Source of the DNA: an uncultured Clostridia bacterium
Lineage (GTDB): Bacteria > Bacillota > Clostridia > Oscillospirales > Ruminococcaceae
Direction of reading: 5' to 3'
Assembly (NCBI GenBank): GCA_947627205.1
Contig: CANQVE010000001.1
Coordinates: 151,532-215,531 of the forward strand
Length of the DNA stretch: 64,000 nt
A program made the position numbers and the translations under genes. Shown here one piece after another: positions 54,701-60,799 of this stretch; the stretch's first letter is position 1, and each line of letters opens with the position of its first letter. The notes beneath the pieces are model-generated. The model saw only the letters and a list, made by a program, of their open reading frames with translations. It was not told the DNA's origin and did not search any database.

Positions 54701-56075
54701 TTCTACGGAAGTTCCATGGCCTCCCGTTGTGGAAAAGAACATTGACGGCAGATATTGGAAAGACGGCGATGCATTTACATTTACGCTTTCACTTGCTCCC
54801 GACTCGCCCGATAAGGTAGGACCGGAAGCAATGCCTGATGACATCACGCTTACATTTGCTGATGTTGTTTCGCTGAAAAAGGCAGAAAAGGCGTTTGACG
54901 GCGTCAAATTCACAGAACCCGGCACTTATAAGTTTATCCTTAAAGAATCCACTCAAAGCAGCGGCAACATGACATGTGACTCATCTCAGTACATCATAAC
55001 TGTTGTAGTCACACGTTCTAACAACGGCGAGCTTGTTGTTAATTCTTCTGCAATGAAGCAGGACGTAAGCGGATATACTCAGGAAGCAGGAAGCTACAGC
55101 TTTACAAATACCTACAAAGCTGAATCGGCTGATGCAACGATCAATATTGAAAAGAAGCTGGACGGCTGGGAGGACAATGACAACGAATTTACGTTCGATA
55201 TCACATTGACAGGCGGAAACTCAGCGAACGTTGTAATGCCCGACATTACCTCCGTCACCGTTACAAAGAATGTTCCCACAGCTTCATTCGACAAGATAGT
55301 CTTCACAGCTGAAGGCGATTATGAATTTACCGTTTCAGAGCGTGCAGGCAAAAACGATAAGATCATCTACGCAAAATCCCAGAAAGTAACAGTTAAAGTA
55401 CGCGCAGATGAAAGCACCGGAAAACTTGTTGCAAGCGTTGACGGCGGCGACAGCACAAAGACTCTGGAGTTTGTCAACCACTACATCAGTAACACGAAGC
55501 TGCCGAAAGGTACCATAATCATAACCAAGGTACTCGAAAATTGGAAAGACGGCGACAGCTTCACATTTGAAATCAAGTTGACAAATGGCAACGCAGAAAG
55601 CGTTGTATTTGCAGACAACATCACTACTGTTACTGCTACAAAGGACGCTCCAACAGCGTCGTTCGGCGACATAATCTTTACAGATGAGGGAGAGTACACA
55701 TTTACGATCACCGAGCTTAGCAAAGAAGATGACGGAATAATTTACGATACAAGTGAATACACCGTTACTGTCAATGTAAAGCGTGATGAAGAACATTATA
55801 CTCTTCAGATAACTGACGGTCTTGATGAAGTGAACTTTACATTCACCAATTCTTACAAACCCGATGACTCCGATGACTCTGATGATTCCGATGACTCTGA
55901 AGATTCAGAAGATTCCGATGATCCTAATGATTCGGATGATTCGGATGTAGACGGCGATAATGATGATAATGATAACCCGTCAACAGGTGTTTTGCCGAAT
56001 CTGACAGTATTAGCAACAGCCACCTTAGCAATAGCAACATCAATGGTTCTTAAAAAGAAACGCTCTAAAAAATAA
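42729..56075 (+). CDS. giant cell-wall-anchored VWA/FctA-repeat adhesin (4448 aa)
   Basis: Surface protein. Domains in order: signal peptide (about 1-36, ending VAAS); a VWA-type region with MIDAS DASGSM near 292 and a later IIFTDGKDT near 1007; between them a LamG/concanavalin-like insertion (about 468-660); a region of unknown beta domains (1140-1750); one CnaB-like module (about 1758-1881); then 18 tandem FctA/Spy0128-like modules (about 1886-4378), each starting K-x-L-x-G-R-x-W and ending FTNxY, the Lys and Asn expected to form internal isopeptide bonds with a Glu in the TVxE strand; an Asp/Ser-rich wall-spanning run (4379-4415); sorting signal NPSTG (4416-4420), hydrophobic helix and KKKRSKK tail. 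GGGGGA precedes the ATG. Likely host or particle adhesion; ligand unknown. Single-gene unit with its own promoter and terminator. Confidence 0.92.
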   Translation: MKTKKGFNRLVSVLLSFAIVISTFAGLSLNWFEVAASGESQVPMHIIITQWHTVNEAGDVPDGGKKAETILDGYLWKISEGVYKFNDSATESSSTNKAKTPKGEVNYNFSETTGVVTIKSNVRREDNTADGKTLEKYAGFSVSAGHTCVEVTDAGDDSTMTITYDPNIHLVKAHTFYTNTSMYVAGATNDLVSGTDGSKFTDGRDTFYGYIDDDGNIKSVEAKDALDSDGRIKEEYEVQELTKYYNTAEGLHTDKTAMLNTMEALNDGRTFDLDLEAWFVGNKTANVGLILDASGSMANPASETKQIKVDSEIFDGHSDYIDETTGLLTQEAVDKILNKNNTDNSKLGVSGYTYYIFDPRNDTNEQVPIGYWDGVNMGEVTHEETGYKLPAHDSLIAYYGFPKWGVVASTTGDDRDWGLNLANYVTNGNKYNYAYNLNPVSPSSDGSVTFGTGRLMESIGSGSSGAKKNLDHSGSNGINVTYASNSSTISNAIKLAEFYNNGTFTLSFAITKNGHRQSSESSPNLDELIYIGPTKASSNQEYYRLYRNGNGSSGHLRLDLGDDTIFNSNGKLSSGKFFDNGKGTQYVTFVFDSDNRTIKTYINGELLNTYEGNVLSGSTSIILGGLKDQANGIDIFIDEVYIYKTALDQTEVSDLYNNYQNGSYNKSQDSYENRNGETTNTGSKFVAEADLNEEGTTTSQLDDKCAMLDDKGTVLASVEKNLPGTDADRTGWYYVSFLSNYYSNYFSEEVGTSKEFRYLQAKYDKNLNDKSETGYYIFHYQGKNDPVQFKLTDDFANKETLAALEPIPFSGDDDGNYQGRYKQVIYNKDGKADNSPLKFFVNEEGYLCCFYTTSNNTSAKKMDEAAIGWSYVYEKTDDGDTKVEALQKALGTFATGLNEKIPSASLSAARFSVAKKEADSKNGINDFDYNQLVLLDWTNQPKEANDILSLNRGSGASTEFEKSAKNKIDQYNYGLTGGTNTYTGLQAYLENLHPKMPSGSVDDEKYLIIFTDGKDTVLNNSKAADLKAKISENPAYELAEQLRKEGYTIFCVILSAGSVKKGSDDYNQALKFLASLAYGQEKLMEIAGDNIYNDGVNIDPEDEKYDLLFSGNDTTQLQSAFENILKSISEDLEDYTVQDYIDPRFDLVDSRGNVIHLNADGKITANDSDKKDVTNFLTIKSTDDEYEHKGENLSDKVYAEVSLTYGSDKNAATAHLHFDSNDNMYYLKWVNQTIPSCVVGDNTLSVWKSTVTIRAKDDFIGGNAVLTNGNGDHQNYVYKNESESSGTDNTQKDKEDDTVSKGFPRTTVNVPVPSLVINGDKQTIYMGEELTPDGVAEKLGATITDKWSEDPTDVSKWYWDYLTRYAKKESTRYPNGLQDIIAEIVKAASDPSNPSKSYDYFYISDKDESNQTGDENHHEKDKFGTLVFKWETVYGDGNPYPDNEDKVTTDTLKRVSALTVTYIPLLANDGNKEDTEKDREDYNKETVQAEYEKSTSTDKPIYLWDPDYKPAPGKATEKEESEGEDTNRLEDKGTYTTDIVKGEIWLDWEIDEKDIAFLKEHFPNLTIKYSVDLKRKYNSIDDTVGTFSFTMPVSKLKPVSELGVEKSYKVKAEFKINESPTSGLDYVTMLKNYGLPIGEYTLGKPTITFEKDNEPITDFKGFTFNAPTIEQEDIVSLFEEYFKGYSDTVATAEGSSETTDELTKKYTAPTSGDAIYLGYGSTGVYDENGEIKKGETVTRRYTDDRLGLFRISGDPSTGSLSITKTVKYDTSSYGAYNKDTEFTFEVELKNADGSPADGEFSYTIEEEGGGTRTGTIDATNKTITLKDQETATIKGIPVGTTFTVTEVDVPGGYTAGYEYDPLASDTITNGETKVTVTNTYSAYGELELNITKEIVGRDWIYDDVFTFEATPTDDKGAETTYPNVEMPADNIVAKVTKGTSGTIIDKYPIKFNANGEYYFIVKEIHDTDTHGLNYDKTSYLVKVTVKHENGEALLETIYVTVTDGEPGSEEDPGLPFTNKAKPVDWSFDVEKELTGRDWIDGDKFTFGITRTDDGSADAVTMPNPLTIEINDKTEDHKTSSGNITFNSVGTYTFTVTETKGSIPGVTYDETKHIIEVVVEANESGVLTVTSVIVDTVEQTDLEEKTTLTITNTYKVHGEVSIPVEKTLTGRKDNEWLDTDQFEFEITSDDDAAKAAIENSQITIKKDSNGKGSFTLSFNDIELTKDALGNYTKTFTYQVSEVNGGKGGITYDSTVYTVTVTIFDDGKNNGNLSYTIEVKKPDDTDYTVVTGNMVFTNEYKAESVTWAPKVSKTLKGREWISSDSFTFTITADSTNPEGASLTDKETITIKTTSAGTGNVRNNSFTGITFSKAGEYKFTVSEVKPSTSAILGVDYSSTKYEVTVVVEDNKNGQLEIFSITYVNSTTNTKTEVKSNFDGITLPFTNNYSASGTATFTVEKTLTGRGWKNDDTFTFTLTPDTKNPEGAKVYDENGKEITGEIILSNSDLTNKTVSKEFTVKFEGISFEDGNSKEYKFTLKEVIPTTNPSKGITYDKTEYEIVVTVKDEDYNGELETTVKVNGTENETAKFTNTYKATTPATWAPTVSKTLENRDNWISSDKFVFDIQFKGTDTTHVTMPTNTSITIDSNTADHTASLKDAIKFDTAGTYTFEISEQKDTAGGGITYSNTVYEVNVTIADGGNGSLYVASVAYDDINDSTTGKTTVETDGVKDLKFSFTNVYTDQPVDWTVSINKTLTGREGEWLDGIDVFNFIIELLGDDTNVEMPANKSVVIDNQDSKNTAGVRSDSFEKITFKQKGEYTFKVYEAKGSAGGIHYDQTEYYLTVYVDSDNIGNLIITRVKYGYEEDEINKDFENGYDPNNVQLSFTNTHSHKSVNWAPKVQKKLSGRNWATNDKFKFTISYNGTEGTDKIVMPTDYTATVNAKSEESKSQFNQIVFKEIGVYTFTVYEQDLTEDQIKKGLTKDTAVYEITVTVKSYNGTEPGHEDEDGKLYIDSVTVNGVKSDSIDVVLPFTNNYTAKGEAKFKVQKNLTGRNWKDGDEFSFTITSDVNNPKDGEVTISESNFKLDSDKAKELTITFNNITFGEKENKKTYTFTLTEDDGSIPGVTYSNKTYEIKVTVEDKDYNGELETTVVITDTETKETTTVATFTNTYKATTPATWRPKVSKTLSGRTWLKEDSFTFTLEHNSALVEGGEPEYGVTMPVKIKATLAGKVDTNDVAEAIFGEIKFSKAGNYGFTIKETPGTGDNGLTYDEHVYNVIVTIADDQNGKLYVESISYDDSTIVKEKISDHRFSFTNDYTDKPVNWTVTINKTLDGREGEWLDGIDVFKFFIKLDEGDSTNVDMPTKNYIQIDKDSNNIGGVRSASFGEIVFKQKGVYTFKVHEEQGEAGGILYDSTEHILIVHVDSNNKGNLVITSVEHDTDADHEGVDETLTETSAKNVQLKFENHHSHTAVDWKPSVQKTLIGRDWVQGDSFKFRITYNGVADKNKIIMPTDTTISVVNKESKQFNTIRFVEIGEYTFTVSEQNLTEDQIKKGLTKDTAVYEITVTVKSYNGIDDGHKDGDLYIDSVTVNGAKSDSIDVVLPFTNNYTASGKADLSVQKTLEGKEWDGDNFTFTLTPETEYKGVKIPEIGLSSSAKQNFEIEFDNIIFENGNSNVYNFTLKENGGDVPGMVYDETVYNIKVTVTDNHDGTISSTVEVTNADGTQAKDNVAAFTNTYKPTPASWAPKVSKTLTGRNWKDTDKFTFSISLDGTSDNVTFADGGKAVINGTDAEKTKSFGEITFTKAGTYTFTVKEEGTDGNGLTYDKHKYEVTVYVTDENGVLKISSIIYEGKKVTDEFNEVTFTFENKYEPKPATWTPSVTKVITYKPTWESNYKFDFTITPPAGTDGVKYAENTVTADSEHHTVNFPTVTFTAAGKYEFTVQEKQGDISAVKYDTAPHKITVTVEDIDGELKVTGVSGTDAGSNSNLTITNTYSTEVPWPPVVEKNIDGRYWKDGDAFTFTLSLAPDSPDKVGPEAMPDDITLTFADVVSLKKAEKAFDGVKFTEPGTYKFILKESTQSSGNMTCDSSQYIITVVVTRSNNGELVVNSSAMKQDVSGYTQEAGSYSFTNTYKAESADATINIEKKLDGWEDNDNEFTFDITLTGGNSANVVMPDITSVTVTKNVPTASFDKIVFTAEGDYEFTVSERAGKNDKIIYAKSQKVTVKVRADESTGKLVASVDGGDSTKTLEFVNHYISNTKLPKGTIIITKVLENWKDGDSFTFEIKLTNGNAESVVFADNITTVTATKDAPTASFGDIIFTDEGEYTFTITELSKEDDGIIYDTSEYTVTVNVKRDEEHYTLQITDGLDEVNFTFTNSYKPDDSDDSDDSDDSEDSEDSDDPNDSDDSDVDGDNDDNDNPSTGVLPNLTVLATATLAIATSMVLKKKRSKK
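50501..53950 (+). repeat. 1.73-kb tandem duplication inside the adhesin gene
   Basis: Four-module block (modules 6-9, starting PATWAPTVSK) is repeated as modules 10-13 (starting PATWRPKVSK). The same landmarks recur at a spacing of 1725-1734 bases, for example GGCAACAACT at 50501 and 52235 and the shared stretch starting TCACTGAAGA at 51631 and 53356, nearly identical for about 90 bases. Confidence 0.8.
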
Positions 56076-56091
56076 GCAAAAATAATTCAAG

Positions 56092-56122
56092 GGCACTGCC
56101 GCGGCAGTGCCCATCTTTTTTA
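56092..56122 (+). terminator. adhesin gene terminator
   Basis: 10-base perfect stem (56092-56101 with 56104-56113), two-base loop, then ATC and six T, 17 bases after the stop. Confidence 0.9.
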
Positions 56123-56227
56123 TCATCTGCATTAGCATTTTGATATATCAATAAAGATACGTTTCTTATAGAGCAATAACGCTATAACCGGCACAAACGC
56201 TTTTTAGCGTAATTCTGATTTTATCTT

Positions 56228-56758
56228 TCATTTCAAATACTTTCTTTCAAGCGCTTCCTGTTCTGACATTGCCTGTAATTTTATTGCTTCAATTTCCTCA
56301 TCCGAAAGACGCTGTACATCACTGTCGTACCGTTTGAGCGGTAAATTATGCCTTTGCATAATGTTTTCGGTCACGTCACCATAGCTGTAATGAATGGCGG
56401 TGAGAGCCTCGTCGCCTACTTCATCAAACGGCACAATCTTCACAAGCTCCTTGCTCGGAATTCCTGTGAAAATATGAAGCATACGGTAGATATAACCTAT
56501 ATCGCCTGCACACAGATCGTATATCCCTTTCCCTTTTGTGAGTTTATTTTCTATTTGCGGAATAAAAATTTCTGCACACTCCTGCGGAAAGGAAGTATGA
56601 AAGTGCGAATAATGATCGTCCATTTCTTTATTGCAAAAATCGCACTTTAAAAACTCATTTGAAAAACATTCTAAATTATAGCCGTTTTCAGCCATAAAGC
56701 TGTATATTTTCATTTGTGTTTTGCACACACAAATGTCGTTATCTTTTAAATCAAGCAT
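56228..56758 (-). CDS. unknown protein, paralogue A of the DUF3990-linked family
   Basis: 176 residues, no function recognised. Clearly related to the protein at 59054-59494: shared ICKTQ..IY..MA, E.FSN..L, FC...MD..YS.F, ECA..F.PQIE..L, IG..YR.L.I.TG and ELVKIVPF. The middle contains CDFCNKEMD, a possible metal or structural Cys pair. Charged C-terminal helix. Last gene of the minus-strand cluster, 31 bases after the ATPase gene. Confidence 0.7.
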   Translation of the reverse strand: MLDLKDNDICVCKTQMKIYSFMAENGYNLECFSNEFLKCDFCNKEMDDHYSHFHTSFPQECAEIFIPQIENKLTKGKGIYDLCAGDIGYIYRMLHIFTGIPSKELVKIVPFDEVGDEALTAIHYSYGDVTENIMQRHNLPLKRYDSDVQRLSDEEIEAIKLQAMSEQEALERKYLK

Positions 56759-56789
56759 TTATAACACCAACCTTCTTTTATGCTCAATT

Positions 56790-58391
56790 TCACTTCTTAA
56801 AATAATTCCCGTCCGAGTAATACTCTATCACCTCGAAAGCCTGCATTTGAGTAAATCCGTTTTCGCCTATATTCTCCAAAGCAAACAATTTAATATCCAG
56901 ACAATATCCTTCTAAATGCTGTGTTGAATTTGACAAAACAGCGTTTTCCAATTCCGTTATTACTTTTTCAACTTCATCGGGTATAGGAAAACCAAACTCC
57001 TTCCTTACAAATTCCCTCTTGATCTTCTTTCCATTGTCCCCTCTGCGTAACTGGTGGTAGGTCTTGTTAAATTCTCGATAGTATTGCAACGTTTCGCTGT
57101 CGGGGGTTGCGAATATAACTCTCTTGCGGTTTATTAGTTCACATTTATCTTCGGGGTAATTTCCTGTTATAAAGCGTCCGCCGACTTCAAGACAGCCGAG
57201 CGCTTTTCCCAATTCTCCCGACAACAAACCGCTGTCTTCGGGGAGCGTTTCACGCGGTTTTAAGTCAAACAAATAAGCTAGCTCGTCATCCGTATTTACA
57301 ATGACAAATTCAAGATCCGGCTCGCCGTTTAGCTGCCTCATATCTAAATACCAAAGATAGTCCTCTTGCCGTGAATAAGCTGTCATATAAGACGCCGTAT
57401 ATGCCTCGAATGCTTGCTTTTCGCATTCGGAGCTTTTGCCATATACTAAGCGTGCAGTCTGATAAGCAAACATGGGGGTCACAAGATGAAATCGGAATTC
57501 TTCTTGGTTGTGCATATTGTAAGTTTTTACAATAAAGTTCGCTTTTTCAAGTTTCTCTGCGACAAAATCAAATTTAACAGGGTCAATTTCTGTCTTTGAA
57601 TTAACTGCCGTCATCACATTCCTGTAATTTTCATCTTCTTGTAATAGCCGATATGTATCCTGTGTCAAATTTAAATCGCTCACCGACAAATACATTATAG
57701 TATAAACTATTGTTTTTATTTCTTCGGCAGGATAATACGCCGAAAGCTCATCTATCACCGCTTTTTTGATATACAAAGCCATGCTTGAAAAGTCATTGAC
57801 GCCTTGGCTTTTAAACAGCCCGCCTGTTTTTAAAAATTCGGCGAAACTTTCTTTTGTATGCTCTTTTTGATATATCCCGCAAAATTCTTTGTATGTAAAC
57901 AAATTGACATTGAGGCTTTCTGTTTTATGAGCCGGCTCGGCGTCTTCCGGATAATTCAAAGTCAGCGAAGATGTTCCTGCAATGGCTATTCTTTTCCCGT
58001 TCTCCGTCAAAGTATTGAGATAACGGCTAAGAGCGGGACTGCCTTTTATCAGGTTGTAATTGTCAATTATAATATTTTTCTGTTTGACGGTCTTTAAAAA
58101 TTCTATATAGTCCTGCCCGTTTATATCCTCTTCCGGCTGCGCTAGAATGTAAACGGTATCATCGAAATTTTCAACAGCCTGAAGTAAACCTGTTGTCTTT
58201 CCTGTTCCTTTTAGTCCGCAGAGAACTTTTACATAATGAGATTTCCCGCGATACCAATACTTGCGGATATCATTGACTAAATCCCGCTCGTATACCTGCC
58301 CTGTTTGCTCCGTTATCCGCCGTTTTAATTGCAAGATGTAGTTTTTAAGTTGGTCTGAATAATAATATATCATTGATAGCTCTGCTTTCAT
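56790..58391 (-). CDS. AAA-family ATPase (AAA_14/DUF4143-like)
   Basis: 533 residues. N-terminal region with Walker A CGLKGTGKTTGL (about residue 60), Walker B-like KNIIIDNYNLI, sensor region IAIAGTSSLTL; C-terminal half resembles the DUF4143 nuclease-like part of these ATPases (LDMRQLNGEPDLEFVIVN, GKALGCLEVGGRFITGNYPEDKCELI). These proteins are common in gut Firmicutes and Bacteroidetes as accessory genes of unclear role. No good Shine-Dalgarno before ATG 58391; a later Met at residue 7 is possible. Confidence 0.78.
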   Translation of the reverse strand: MKAELSMIYYYSDQLKNYILQLKRRITEQTGQVYERDLVNDIRKYWYRGKSHYVKVLCGLKGTGKTTGLLQAVENFDDTVYILAQPEEDINGQDYIEFLKTVKQKNIIIDNYNLIKGSPALSRYLNTLTENGKRIAIAGTSSLTLNYPEDAEPAHKTESLNVNLFTYKEFCGIYQKEHTKESFAEFLKTGGLFKSQGVNDFSSMALYIKKAVIDELSAYYPAEEIKTIVYTIMYLSVSDLNLTQDTYRLLQEDENYRNVMTAVNSKTEIDPVKFDFVAEKLEKANFIVKTYNMHNQEEFRFHLVTPMFAYQTARLVYGKSSECEKQAFEAYTASYMTAYSRQEDYLWYLDMRQLNGEPDLEFVIVNTDDELAYLFDLKPRETLPEDSGLLSGELGKALGCLEVGGRFITGNYPEDKCELINRKRVIFATPDSETLQYYREFNKTYHQLRRGDNGKKIKREFVRKEFGFPIPDEVEKVITELENAVLSNSTQHLEGYCLDIKLFALENIGENGFTQMQAFEVIEYYSDGNYFKK

Positions 58392-58486
58392 ATTGTATTG
58401 TCAAATCAATTTGAAAAAGGCTGTTCAGCTTTCGGACAATTAAAGCCGTGAAAACATAAACAGCCTTTGCTTTTCAACAGCAAAAG

Positions 58487-59044
58487 TTAACTCTTTCTCT
58501 GCTCGCTTATGAGCTTTTTAAACTCTCTGTTGTTTTCTGCCATTTCATCAAAACTCACGGGGAAGAAATGGTTTACGTCTACGCCTGCGTTGAACATAAC
58601 TTCGGACTGCTCGATATAAGGCCAGAATATCTGGTCGGTGTTGTTGTGGATATGCCCGAAAACCATAAAGCTCTTGTGTTCGTGGAGCCATGAAAGCATG
58701 GGATAATGGCACAGAACGCACTGTTCCTTTCCCGTGGCAATATAGAGCATATTGTCTACGCTTATGAAATACTTGCCGAGGTCTGCGTTTTTCATCCAGC
58801 TGCTGTCGTGGTTTCCGACAATGAGATGTTTTTTGCCTTTCAGACGCTTTAAATAATCGTTGGGCGGTACAGTATTTCTGAACATCAGATCGCCTAAAAT
58901 ATACACGTTGTCGCTGTCTTTTACGCGGGCGTTCCAATTTGTGATAAGAGTTTCGTCCATTTCCTCAACGCTTGAAAAAGGCCGGTTACAGTGTTTAATT
59001 ATGTTTGCATGTCCTAAATGCAGATCGCTTGTAAAAAATGTCAT
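58487..59044 (-). CDS. calcineurin-like metallophosphoesterase
   Basis: 185 residues. All metal motifs: FTSDLHLGHANI, LGDLMF, VGNHDSSW, LCHYPML and FGHIHNN. Belongs to the small COG4186-like phosphoesterases found in chromosomes and phages; substrate unknown. It starts 9 bases after paralogue B, so it is cotranscribed with the DUF3990 gene. AAGGTGATAAA precedes ATG 59044. Confidence 0.88.
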   Translation of the reverse strand: MTFFTSDLHLGHANIIKHCNRPFSSVEEMDETLITNWNARVKDSDNVYILGDLMFRNTVPPNDYLKRLKGKKHLIVGNHDSSWMKNADLGKYFISVDNMLYIATGKEQCVLCHYPMLSWLHEHKSFMVFGHIHNNTDQIFWPYIEQSEVMFNAGVDVNHFFPVSFDEMAENNREFKKLISEQRKS

Positions 59045-59053
59045 TTTATCACC

Positions 59054-59494
59054 TTATTCATTTATTCTTTTCAGTACGTCTTTATGGTTATCAATTATTA
59101 TATCAACCGCATTTTCTTCGTCAATGGTGTGCAAGCCATAATAACTTTGGCACATTATTTCAAAAGGAACGATTTTAATAAGCTCTGCGCTGTATACGCC
59201 CGTTTCAATGTAAAGCTGACGATAAGTAAAGCCTATCCAGCCTGCTATGGCAATATCAAACGTTCGGTTGTCCGAGAATTTCACAAGTTGACTTTCGATT
59301 TCTGGCATATAGAAATCCGCACACTCTAAAGCATCTGCCACCTGAAAGCGGGAATATTCCGTGTCCATAGACCGTTTGCAAAAGACAGATGACAGGTAGG
59401 CATTAGAAAAAACTTCCATATCATAATGCTCGCTTGCCATATACTCGTAAATTTGCTGTTGTGTCTTGCATATCTCGTAGTCAATGTTTGTCAT
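59054..59494 (-). CDS. unknown protein, paralogue B of the DUF3990-linked family
   Basis: 146 residues from ATG 59494, chosen because GGGAAGAAG is directly upstream; an in-frame extension to 59563 would overlap the DUF3990 gene. Related over its length to the protein at 56228-56758 (see shared motifs there). Contains GLHTIDEENAVDIII near the end, similar to the short DUF3791 pattern often found beside DUF3990. An antitoxin-like or partner role is conceivable but unproven. Confidence 0.7.
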   Translation of the reverse strand: MTNIDYEICKTQQQIYEYMASEHYDMEVFSNAYLSSVFCKRSMDTEYSRFQVADALECADFYMPEIESQLVKFSDNRTFDIAIAGWIGFTYRQLYIETGVYSAELIKIVPFEIMCQSYYGLHTIDEENAVDIIIDNHKDVLKRINE

Positions 59495-59528
59495 AACTTC
59501 TTCCCTTTTCTCGATTGAGCGTTTTCCG

Positions 59529-60185
59529 CTATACGGATAATGTGCCTTTCTCAACGATTTCATTGAGATATAGTCCGTCTCTTTGGTGTTTTCGTGTCAT
59601 AAGACTGACTATGTTCTGCCCCTCTATGCGTCTTTCTGCTGAATATTGCTTTATTTCTATAATTTCCTGACGGCTAAGTTTATGTTCATCAATTATATCT
59701 ATTTTACTGCAAGCGAAATCGGTTTTTGCAACATACTGCTTGCCATAATTAACATACTGCAAACAAGCTGTCAGTCCAGCATCGGTTAATGCGTATTCAG
59801 CGAACCGCTCTATTGCCATATTCATTCTGTCATCGGCTATGTCACCAATCACAACATCGTAATGGTTTAACTTCTTTAGCCACGACTTAGCCAATTTTAA
59901 TTCACTGAATTCTGGGCATTTTTTTCTGCTTGCAAGAATGGCATATACCCAATCTTCACCGCTTAAAACAAGTATTTTGTTTTCAGGGATTTCGGAAAGT
60001 CTGAATTTTAGTGTATATAAAACAGCGTTGCGGTTGTCAACAATTAAACCTTTTGCTTGTTTTTCGCTTTCGCCCATATAGAAGCCTTTTCCAAAATCAC
60101 ATCTCGCCCGACTTATAGGTTGAATATCTCCTTTAATCCCCTCTCGTGAGCCGTGATATAAAATAATGTCGTCTATTGTTATCAC
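59529..60185 (-). CDS. DUF3990 protein, ADP-ribosyltransferase-like fold
   Basis: 218 residues from a GTG start next to AAAAGGGG. N-terminal ILYHGSREGI and the DFGKGFYMGESEKQA block are the DUF3990 signature, a group placed in the ADP-ribosyltransferase clan; the YHGS His/Ser and GFYMG correspond to NAD-binding positions. Middle LVLSGEDWVYAIL and NHYDVVIGDIADDRM are also family-typical. In other genomes DUF3990 lies beside small DUF3791-type genes in toxin-antitoxin-like pairs. Toxicity and target are not shown here. Confidence 0.82.
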   Translation of the reverse strand: MITIDDIILYHGSREGIKGDIQPISRARCDFGKGFYMGESEKQAKGLIVDNRNAVLYTLKFRLSEIPENKILVLSGEDWVYAILASRKKCPEFSELKLAKSWLKKLNHYDVVIGDIADDRMNMAIERFAEYALTDAGLTACLQYVNYGKQYVAKTDFACSKIDIIDEHKLSRQEIIEIKQYSAERRIEGQNIVSLMTRKHQRDGLYLNEIVEKGTLSV

Positions 60186-60214
60186 CCCTTTTGTTTATCA
60201 CGTCTGTCTAAATA

Positions 60215-60469
60215 CTAATCTCCCTCTTTTGCAAACTCAAAGGCTAACTTGGCTATTTTATGATAATGTTTCATTAAATCGGAAACCTCTTTATCAGTAT
60301 AACCAACGACCTTTTCGGGAACTCCAAAAGGATAGTTGACTTGCATACTGTTAAATCCGTCTGGTGTTTCAAAATAGACGGTTATATATTCTTCATTGCC
60401 ATCATTTTTTATGTCAGAATAAGTAATAGTTGTATCATCATTTAACTCAATAAAAGGATTGTGTTCCAT
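60215..60469 (-). CDS. small unknown protein upstream of DUF3990
   Basis: 84 residues, not recognised. Acidic; beta-strand-rich first half (TTITYSDIKNDGNEEYITVYFETPDG is too long to quote fully; key part EYITVYFETP) and a helical end HYHKIAKLAFEFAKEGD. AAAGGAG precedes ATG 60469, and the stop is 29 bases before DUF3990, so it is first in that operon. Size and place fit a regulator or antitoxin, but nothing in the sequence proves it. Confidence 0.6.
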   Translation of the reverse strand: MEHNPFIELNDDTTITYSDIKNDGNEEYITVYFETPDGFNSMQVNYPFGVPEKVVGYTDKEVSDLMKHYHKIAKLAFEFAKEGD

Positions 60470-60582
60470 AAATAAACTCCTTTCTTTTAACTATTCATAT
60501 TATACAATTGTGTAATCTTTCTTTTTGGAAACGTATGGGACTTCGGGAACGACAACGCTTTCAGAAGATATATCAAGAGCGA

Positions 60583-60645
60583 ACTCGCCATATACTCGTA
60601 AATTCACCGCTGTGTCTTGCATATCTCGTAGTCAATGTTCGCCAT
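60583..60645 (-). pseudogene. 5' remnant of a third DUF3990-linked paralogue
   Basis: Reads MANIDYEICKTQR then stop, followed in frame by IYEYMAS: nearly identical in DNA to the start of paralogue B (59494 downwards), including the GGGAAGAAGTT leader. The codons for QQ are altered to CGG TGA. Homology ends after about 60 bases. It is a broken copy. The rest of the gap 60470-60799 shows nothing else clear apart from a TATAAT near 60497-60502 on the minus strand. Confidence 0.75.
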
Positions 60646-60799
60646 AACTTCTTCCCTCTCACTTAAACTTATTTTTTAAAAACTGCCGTCTTATGTCGGA
60701 GCTGAATATCTTACAAATATATTATACTGTATAAAAAGCAAAAAGTCAATACTTTTTTATATAAAAAAATCATTTATTATAATTACTATTTGGGAAAAA

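Noticed and set aside
55861..55950. GATGACTCC-type short repeat as a possible CRISPR or microsatellite
   Set aside because: In-frame Asp-Ser codons of the adhesin wall-spanning region; no spacers.
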